Assembly (NCBI RefSeq): GCF_014645835.1 | Contig: NZ_BMMM01000024.1 | Coordinates: forward strand, 64,740 to 128,739 | Direction of reading: 5' to 3' | DNA length: 64,000 bases | Source: Streptomyces albiflavescens | GTDB taxonomy: Bacteria; Actinomycetota; Actinomycetes; Streptomycetales; Streptomycetaceae | Part shown: positions 58,679 through 64,000 of the stretch, in pieces | Layout of the letters: each line of letters opens with the position of its first letter | How positions within the stretch are numbered: the first letter of the stretch is position 1 | Position numbers and translations under genes: made by a program | The notes under the pieces: generated by a model | Databases searched by the model: none | What the model saw: the letters and a program-made list of their open reading frames with translations, nothing else | What the model was told of the DNA's origin: nothing

Positions 58679-59964
58679 TGACTGCCACGATGACCGACAC
58701 GCCGCCGCCCGCGGCGCCCAAGGCGGACACCGGACCCCAGCGGTCCGGCCGGTCGGCCGGCCAGCTCCTCATGATCGTCGCGGGCGCGCTGCTGCTCGTG
58801 GCCGCGGTCCGCGTCATCACCGGCGCCGACCAGCTCACCTCTGCCGGACAGGTCAGTGCCGCGCTCGGCCTCGCCGTGCCCATCGGCCTCGCCGGCCTCG
58901 CGGGCCTGTGGTCCGAGCGGTCCGGCGTGGTCAACATCGGCCTCGAGGGCATGATGATCCTCGGCACCTTCGGGGCCGGCTGGGTCGGCTGGCAGTCCAG
59001 CCCCTGGCTCGGCCTGCTGTGCGGCGTCGGCTTCGGTGTCCTCGGCGGCCTGGTGCACGCCGTCGCGACCATCACCTTCGGCGTCGACCACATCGTCTCC
59101 GGTGTCGCGGTCAACCTGCTCGCGCTCGGCACCACCCAGTACCTCGCCAAGCTCTTCTTCTCGGAGGGCAAGGCGGCGGACGCGGGCGGCAACCCCAAGC
59201 AGTCCCCGCCCGCGGACTCGCTGGGCCACATCACCGTGCCCGGTCTCTCGGACGCCCTCGAGTCGCTCCAGAAGCACCACTGGTTCCTGATCTCCGACCT
59301 CGCGGGCATCCTCGGCGGCCTGGTCACCAACGTGTCCGTGGTGACGGTCCTCGCCGCGCTGCTGTTCGTGGGCAGCTGGTGGCTGCTGTGGCGCACCCCG
59401 TTCGGTCTGCGGCTGCGCTCCTGCGGTGAGAACCCGACCGCCGCGGAGTCGCTCGGCGTCAACGTCTACCGGTACAAGTACGCGGCCGTGGCGGTCTCCG
59501 GCGGCCTCGCCGGACTCGGCGGCGCCTTCCTCGCGCTGGTCACCTCGCACATCTACCTGGAGGGCCAGACCGGCGGGCGCGGCTACATCGGTCTCGCGGC
59601 CATGATCTTCGGCAACTGGCGGCCCGGTGGACTGGCCATGGGCGCGGGCCTCTTCGGTTACTCGGACGCGCTGCAACTGCGCAACGGCGGCGTGACCGTG
59701 CACGCGCTGCTGCTCCTGCTGGTCGTCCTGCTCGCGGTGCTCGCCGCCTGGAAGCTGTACCGGAAGGCGCACTGGCAGGGCGCGATCAGCCTCTTCGTCG
59801 CCGCGCTCGTCCTGGTCTGGTACCTGTTCACGGACGAGGTGCCGAGCGACTTCGTGGGCGCCACCCCGTACGTCGTCACGCTGCTCGTGCTGTCGCTGTC
59901 CGCGCAGCGCCTGCGGATGCCCAAGGCCGACGGCATGCGCTACCGGAAGGGCCAGGGCAAGTGA
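58678..59964 (+). CDS. Nucleoside ABC transporter permease 2
   Basis: A 428-residue BPD_transp_2 permease (YufQ-like): VNIGLEGMMILGTFGAGWV, HIVSGVAVNLLALGTTQYL, FGLRLRSCGENPTAAESLG and RGYIGLAAMIFGNWRPGGL. It is longer than the usual 300-320 residues because of an insert of about 60 residues (KAADAGGNPKQSPPADSL onward) and extra C-terminal helices. Its start and stop overlap the neighbouring genes, so the operon is tightly coupled. Confidence 0.9.
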   Translation: MTATMTDTPPPAAPKADTGPQRSGRSAGQLLMIVAGALLLVAAVRVITGADQLTSAGQVSAALGLAVPIGLAGLAGLWSERSGVVNIGLEGMMILGTFGAGWVGWQSSPWLGLLCGVGFGVLGGLVHAVATITFGVDHIVSGVAVNLLALGTTQYLAKLFFSEGKAADAGGNPKQSPPADSLGHITVPGLSDALESLQKHHWFLISDLAGILGGLVTNVSVVTVLAALLFVGSWWLLWRTPFGLRLRSCGENPTAAESLGVNVYRYKYAAVAVSGGLAGLGGAFLALVTSHIYLEGQTGGRGYIGLAAMIFGNWRPGGLAMGAGLFGYSDALQLRNGGVTVHALLLLLVVLLAVLAAWKLYRKAHWQGAISLFVAALVLVWYLFTDEVPSDFVGATPYVVTLLVLSLSAQRLRMPKADGMRYRKGQGK

Positions 59965-60362
59965 CCACGCCGTCCGCCGTCGACTGGGAGGCGCTGCGCG
60001 AGCTGGCCCGCGAGGCCATGTCCCACGCGTACGCCCCCTACTCGGGCTACGCCGTCGGGGTCGCCGCACTGGTCGACGACGGCCGCACGGTCTCCGGTTG
60101 CAACGTCGAGAACGCCTCGTACGGCCTCGGCCTGTGTGCCGAGTGCGGGCTGGTCTCGCAGCTGCAACGGACCGGCGGCGGCCGTCTGACGCACTTCACC
60201 TGCGTCGACGGGCACGGCGAGATCCTGGTCCCGTGCGGCCGCTGCCGCCAGCTGCTGTACGAGTTCGGGGGACCGGATCTCCTCCTGGAGACCCCGGCGG
60301 GAATCCTCCCCCTCTCCGAGATGCTGCCCCAGGCCTTTGGCCCGGACCATCTCACCAAGTAA
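59961..60362 (+). CDS. cdd: Cytidine deaminase
   Basis: A 133-residue cytosolic zinc enzyme from GTG 59961, coupled by GTGA to the permease gene. The active site is visible as NVENASYGLGLCAECGLV (catalytic Glu after the first Zn Cys) and PCGRCRQLLYEFGGPD (two more Zn Cys). It turns imported cytidine or deoxycytidine into uridine or deoxyuridine, the direct input for the phosphorylase encoded next. Confidence 0.94.
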   Translation: MTTPSAVDWEALRELAREAMSHAYAPYSGYAVGVAALVDDGRTVSGCNVENASYGLGLCAECGLVSQLQRTGGGRLTHFTCVDGHGEILVPCGRCRQLLYEFGGPDLLLETPAGILPLSEMLPQAFGPDHLTK

Positions 60363-60370
60363 CTCCCGTA

Positions 60371-60399
60371 CGGCCCCTCTGAGTTGATCAGAGGGGCCG
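60371..60399 (+). terminator. Hairpin between cdd and deoA
   Basis: The arms cggcccctctga (60371-60382) and tcagaggggccg (60388-60399) pair perfectly over 12 bases with a 5-base loop. It may end or attenuate transcription after cdd, leaving deoA at a lower level. Confidence 0.65.
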
Positions 60400-60433
60400 C
60401 ACACTTCCATGAACCTCGGAAGGAACGTACGCC

Positions 60434-61717
60434 ATGGCCATGGACGCCATCTCCGTCATCCGCACCAAGCGGGACCGCGGCGAGCTCAGCAACGAGCAGA
60501 TCGACTGGGTCATCGACGCGTACACCCGCGGGGAGGTCGCCGACGAGCAGATGTCCGCGCTCGCCATGGCCATCCTCCTCAACGGCATGAACCGCCACGA
60601 GATCGCCCGCTGGACGGCCGCGATGATCGCCTCGGGCGAGCGCATGGACTTCTCGTCCCTGTCCCGCCCGACGGCCGACAAGCACTCGACGGGCGGGGTG
60701 GGTGACAAGATCACCCTCCCGCTGGCGCCCTTGGTGGCGGCCTGCGGAGCAGCGGTCCCCCAGTTGTCGGGCCGCGGCCTCGGCCACACCGGCGGCACGC
60801 TGGACAAGCTGGAGTCGATCCCCGGCTGGCGTGCGCTGCTCTCCAACGAGGAGATGCTGTCCGTACTCGAGGGGACGGGCGCGGTGATCTGCGCGGCGGG
60901 CGACGGTCTGGCACCGGCCGACAAGAAGCTGTACGCCCTGCGTGACGTCACCGGCACGGTGGAGGCGATCCCTCTGATCGCCTCGTCGATCATGTCGAAG
61001 AAGATCGCGGAAGGCACCGGCTCCCTGGTTCTGGACGTGAAGGTCGGCACAGGCGCCTTCATGAAGACCATCAAGGACGCCCGCGAACTGGCCTCGACGA
61101 TGGTCGGTCTGGGCACGGACCACGGCGTGAAGACGGTCGCGCTCCTCACGGACATGTCCACGCCTCTGGGCCTGACGGCGGGCAACGCGCTGGAGGTCCG
61201 CGAGTCGGTGGAGGTCCTGGCCGGCGGCGGCCCCTCGGACGTCGTCGACCTCACCATCGCGCTGGCGCGCGAGATGCTCGACGCGGCCGGCATCAAGGAC
61301 GCCGACCCGGCGAAGGCGCTGGCCGACGGCTCCGCGATGGACGTCTGGCGCCGCATGATCGCCGCGCAGGGCGGCGACCCGGACGCCGAGCTGCCCGTCG
61401 CGCGCGAGCGGCACGTGGTGAACGCCCCGGCCTCCGGCGTCCTGACCCGCCTCGACGCGTACGACATCGGCATCGCCGCCTGGCGCCTCGGTGCCGGGCG
61501 TGCGCGCAAGGAGGACCCGGTGCAGGCCGGCGCGGGCGTCGAACTGCACGCCAAGCCGGGCGACACGGTGACGGCGGGCCAGCCCCTCCTCACCCTCCAC
61601 ACGGACACCCCGGAGCGCTTCGAGTACGCGCTCCAGGCGGTCGAGGGTTCCTACGACATCGCGGCCGCGGGCACGGACTTCGTGCCGACCCCGATCGTGC
61701 TGGACCGGATCGCCTGA
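60434..61717 (+). CDS. deoA: Thymidine phosphorylase
   Basis: A 427-residue nucleoside phosphorylase from ATG 60434 (ggaagga upstream). Motifs are the family signature SGRGLGHTGGTLDKLESIPG and KHSTGGVGDKITLPLAPLV (phosphate site), VLDVKVGTGAFMKTI, and a C-terminal domain starting RLDAYDIGIAAWRLGAGRA. It splits thymidine or deoxyuridine into base and deoxyribose 1-phosphate and completes the salvage route begun by the transporter and Cdd. Confidence 0.94.
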   Translation: MAMDAISVIRTKRDRGELSNEQIDWVIDAYTRGEVADEQMSALAMAILLNGMNRHEIARWTAAMIASGERMDFSSLSRPTADKHSTGGVGDKITLPLAPLVAACGAAVPQLSGRGLGHTGGTLDKLESIPGWRALLSNEEMLSVLEGTGAVICAAGDGLAPADKKLYALRDVTGTVEAIPLIASSIMSKKIAEGTGSLVLDVKVGTGAFMKTIKDARELASTMVGLGTDHGVKTVALLTDMSTPLGLTAGNALEVRESVEVLAGGGPSDVVDLTIALAREMLDAAGIKDADPAKALADGSAMDVWRRMIAAQGGDPDAELPVARERHVVNAPASGVLTRLDAYDIGIAAWRLGAGRARKEDPVQAGAGVELHAKPGDTVTAGQPLLTLHTDTPERFEYALQAVEGSYDIAAAGTDFVPTPIVLDRIA

Positions 61718-61820
61718 CCCGGGCCCGCGGCCGGGGGCCGCTGATGGACACGGCCTCCCCAGGGCGAACGGGATCGGTGGACCTGCTCACGGCCATTGGT
61801 CCCGTTCGGCAGGTCCGGCG

Positions 61821-62252
61821 ATGAGTTCTGTGCTCCCGGCCGGTCTACTGACCGTGGACGCCACGACACCCGCCGTACTTGTGCTGCCTGGACCCGTCAC
61901 CCGCGACGAGGTGCCGCGGCTCTGTGACGACGTGCGGGCGCAGCTGGAGGCGACCGGGGCAGGGATCGTGGTCTGCGATGTCGCGGGGCTCGGTCCGCCC
62001 GGTCTCGGCACCGTCGACGTGCTGGCGAGACTGGAGCTGGCCGCGCGGCGGGCCGGGGGCCGGATCCGACTACGGAACCCGGACCCTGCCCTGCGTGCCC
62101 TACTGGACCTCGTCGGCCTCCGCTTCGAGTCCGTCGACGCCATCGACGCCGGAGACCCCACCGGCTTCGTCGAGTCGGAGGGGGAGCCCGAAGAGCGGGA
62201 ACCAACGGGCGGTGTCCAGGAAGAAGTGGAACCCGGTGATGCGCCCCTTTGA
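61821..62252 (+). CDS. STAS-domain protein (anti-sigma antagonist type)
   Basis: A 143-residue protein from ATG 61821. The STAS core is AVLVLPGPVTRDEVPRLCD, GIVVCDVAGLGPPGLGTVD, LARLELAARRAGGRIRLRN, RALLDLVGLRF. Where SpoIIAA has its regulatory Ser/Thr the sequence has PPG, so phosphorylation control is doubtful. The last 50 codons lie antisense to the end of the sigma factor gene on the other strand, and both proteins have unusual acidic tails there. It probably takes part in regulating a sigma or anti-sigma partner. Confidence 0.75.
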   Translation: MSSVLPAGLLTVDATTPAVLVLPGPVTRDEVPRLCDDVRAQLEATGAGIVVCDVAGLGPPGLGTVDVLARLELAARRAGGRIRLRNPDPALRALLDLVGLRFESVDAIDAGDPTGFVESEGEPEEREPTGGVQEEVEPGDAPL

Positions 62253-63155
62253 GATCTCCAGCACCTGCACGGCCCAGGGCGTGTAGCCACCCGCTTCCGG
62301 ATCCGGCTTGTAGTGCGCGAACCCCGGCAGACCATTGACCTCGACCGGCATCAGGCGCGAGCCCGCGCAGCCGGCGCCCAGCGTCGTCATGAAGCCGGTG
62401 ATGTCGTCCGTGCCGCGCAGCCACAGGTCGAACGGCGGCATCGTCATGATCGCGTCCTCGTGGAGCAGCGCCGTCAGCGCCGTCATGTCGTACCCCTCGA
62501 ACGCGGCGACATAGCGCTCCAGGAGCTTCTGCTGCTCCTCGTCGAGCGGATCCGAGGTGGCGGCCTCCGCGCCGGCGCCGTCGGTCTCGGCGAGGGTGGC
62601 GCGGGCCCGCTGCAACGCGCTGTTGACCGATGCCACGGAGGTGCCGAGCAGCTCGGCGACCTCGCTCGCCTTCCATGCGAGGACCTCGCGCAGGATGAGC
62701 ACCGCCCGCTGCTTCGGCGGCAGCTGCTGCAGGGCCGCCATGAAGGCGAGGCGCACCGACTCCTTCGCGACCGCCGCCTCGGCCGGGTCGCCGGCCGTCG
62801 GCAGGACGCGGGCGTCGGGCATCGGCTCCAGCCATGTGTTGTCCGGGCGGGGAGTGAGTGCCGCCTGGGCCAGGGGCGAGGGGGCGGTGAGGTCCATGGG
62901 GCGAGCCCTCTTGTTGCCCGCGTTCAGCATGTCGAGACACACGTTCGTCGCGATCCGGTACAGCCAGGAACGCATCGAGGAGCGGCCCTCGAACTTGTCG
63001 TAGCTGCGCCAGGCGCGGACCATCGTGTCCTGCACCGCGTCCTCGGCCTCGAAGGAGGAGCCGAGCATCCGGTAGCAGTACCCGGTCAGCTCGACCCGGT
63101 GCTTCTCCAGCCGGACGTCCAGGTCTGTTGTCGTCGCCGTGCCGTCGCTGCTCAT
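62100..63155 (-). CDS. Sigma-70 family factor with SnoaL-like C-terminal domain
   Basis: A 351-residue sigma factor from ATG 63155 (gggtggg upstream). Regions 2 and 4 are ELTGYCYRMLGSSFEAEDAV, RSSMRSWLYRIATNVCLDM and LPPKQRAVLILREVLAWKA, VAELLGTSVASVNSALQRA. Residues about 215-330 form a SnoaL-2 domain (KLLERYVAAFEGYDMTALT, DAIMTMPPFDLWLRG), as in the SigG/TIGR02960 group, where this domain replaces an anti-sigma partner (family knowledge). The acidic tail overlaps the STAS gene in antisense over 153 bases. Confidence 0.88.
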   Translation of the reverse strand: MSSDGTATTTDLDVRLEKHRVELTGYCYRMLGSSFEAEDAVQDTMVRAWRSYDKFEGRSSMRSWLYRIATNVCLDMLNAGNKRARPMDLTAPSPLAQAALTPRPDNTWLEPMPDARVLPTAGDPAEAAVAKESVRLAFMAALQQLPPKQRAVLILREVLAWKASEVAELLGTSVASVNSALQRARATLAETDGAGAEAATSDPLDEEQQKLLERYVAAFEGYDMTALTALLHEDAIMTMPPFDLWLRGTDDITGFMTTLGAGCAGSRLMPVEVNGLPGFAHYKPDPEAGGYTPWAVQVLEISKGRITGFHFFLDTARWFPLFGLPLRLDEAGGVSGVDGVDGLEAEADEVQ

Positions 63156-63351
63156 AGCCAACCCACCCCTGTGGCTCTGTTCCGTCCCGCGCGTCGTTGC
63201 GCCAGCACTTCGGAAGCTACCGCAGCCCACTGACAATGGCGTGCGGAGCGGGAAAAGGCGCAGGTGGGAGTGGGGTGTTCCGGGGTGGTTTCTGCGCCCC
63301 CTCCGCCCCTGCCCGTCCCGACCCGGGGCTCCGCCCCAGACCCCGTTCGCA

Positions 63352-63388
63352 CAGTTCCCCGCGCCCCCGAAAGGGGCGCGGGGAACTG
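63352..63388 (-). terminator. Streptomyces repetitive hairpin terminator
   Basis: The arms cagttccccgcgcccc (63352-63367) and ggggcgcggggaactg (63373-63388) pair perfectly over 16 bases with loop cgaaa. It sits 37 bases downstream of the minus-strand MFS gene. This element is a dispersed intergenic repeat in many Streptomyces genomes (from memory). Confidence 0.75.
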
Positions 63389-63424
63389 CGTGATCTTTTA
63401 GCGGGGCGGCGGGGGTTAAACCCC

Positions 63425-64000
63425 CTAGTGCGCCAGAGCCGGCTTCCCGCGGGACTGGACGCGCGCCGCGTGGGAGCCGAACACCGTGATGGTCACGACG
63501 CCGAGGACGGCGAGCAGACCGAGGGTCACCGTGCCGGCCCAACCACCCTCGTGGAAGGCGACGGCCCCGAGCGTGCTGCCGGCGCTGGAGCCGATGTAGT
63601 AGGCGGACTGGTAGAGGGCCGAGGCCTGGGCCCGACCACGCACCGCGGTGTGGCTCACCGAGGAGGACGCCACCGCATGTCCCGCGAAGAAGCCCGCGGT
63701 GATCAGGACCAGACCGAGCAGTACGAGCGGGAGCGAGTCGGCGAGGGACAGCAGCAGACCGGCGGTCGTCGTGCCGCCCGCCAGGTACAGCGAGCCGCGG
63801 CGGCCCAGCCGTCCGACGAGCCTGCCCGCCGTGGAGGCCGACACCGTACCGACGAGATAGACCAGGAAGATCGAGCCGATGATGCCCTGGGGGAGGGAGA
63901 ACGGGGCGTCGGTGAGGCGGTAGCCGATGACCGTGTAGACGCCGCCGAAGACCATCATGAACAGGGCGCCGATCGCGTACAGCCGGCACAGGAGAGGGTT
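63425..64000 (-). CDS. MFS transporter, 5' part beyond window
   Basis: The last 191 residues of a major facilitator transporter, open to the window edge. At least five helices are visible, with the MFS loop GRLVGRLGRRGSLYLAGG and HAVASSSVSHTAVRGRAQA, the latter typical of the YnfM/arabinose-efflux-like drug exporters. The frame runs through Met63958 to the edge, so the true start lies outside. Confidence 0.85.
   Translation of the reverse strand, partial: NPLLCRLYAIGALFMMVFGGVYTVIGYRLTDAPFSLPQGIIGSIFLVYLVGTVSASTAGRLVGRLGRRGSLYLAGGTTTAGLLLSLADSLPLVLLGLVLITAGFFAGHAVASSSVSHTAVRGRAQASALYQSAYYIGSSAGSTLGAVAFHEGGWAGTVTLGLLAVLGVVTITVFGSHAARVQSRGKPALAH

Overview
This window is high-GC actinobacterial DNA, almost certainly a Streptomyces chromosome. 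The signs are many GTG starts, dense TGATG/ATGA/GTGA gene overlaps, an XRE-DUF397 regulator pair, small proteins ending in PPCxCPRC, several extracytoplasmic sigma factors, and genus-typical families (DUF4241, DUF5959, LysE-type LeuE, an orphan acyl-CoA mutase). No rRNA, tRNA or CRISPR array was found.

Bases 1-20,500 are an accessory zone made largely of polymorphic-toxin debris. It holds an internal fragment of an RHS/YD-repeat toxin, and intact or broken immunity-type genes (SUKH-4, SMI1/KNR4, DUF1963-like, two DUF4241, DUF5959). It also holds two copies of an unrecognised multipass membrane protein, two XRE regulator loci with palindromes and tiny CxCPRC partners, a transposase fragment, a gene broken by an amber codon, and two secreted lipoproteins behind near-identical promoters. 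Minus-strand scraps of an XRE gene and of an SMI1 gene behind the first membrane-protein copy suggest an old duplicated locus that has decayed.

Bases 20,700-25,500 carry two paralogous modules in tandem, each an ECF sigma factor followed by a single-pass membrane protein with a two-cysteine outer domain. In both modules the stop codon of the membrane gene lies inside duplicated DNA. Bases 25,500-31,700 hold an L,D-transpeptidase, an acyl-CoA mutase large chain without a B12 subunit beside it, a Uma2 protein, LeuE, and a flavin monooxygenase divergent from its TetR regulator with two TTAAC-N3-GTTAA operators.

Bases 31,700-41,600 are a nonulosonic (sialic-type) acid glycan locus: methyltransferase, acyltransferase, polysialyltransferase-like enzyme, GT2 glycosyltransferase, a DUF6716-like protein, a CMP-sialate synthetase fused to a KdsC-like phosphatase, NeuB without its usual C-terminal domain, and a GT52-like sialyltransferase.

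Bases 41,760-52,921 hold the most unusual system. It is a seven-gene operon with PstC, PstA and PstB-type transporter parts, three large PstS-related surface proteins (one glycine-rich with a C-terminal membrane anchor, one of 918 residues, one with Fn3 and Ig-like repeats), and a membrane sortase-fold protein in which the catalytic His and Cys positions read Arg and Ala. No PhoU gene and no clear PHO box accompany it.

From 53,200 on the window looks like core chromosome. It has an M20 amidohydrolase and a nucleoside uptake and salvage operon (BMP lipoprotein, ATPase with an apparent ATC start, two permeases, cytidine deaminase, thymidine phosphorylase). These are followed by a STAS protein overlapping antisense with a SnoaL-type sigma factor, and an MFS transporter cut by the window edge.
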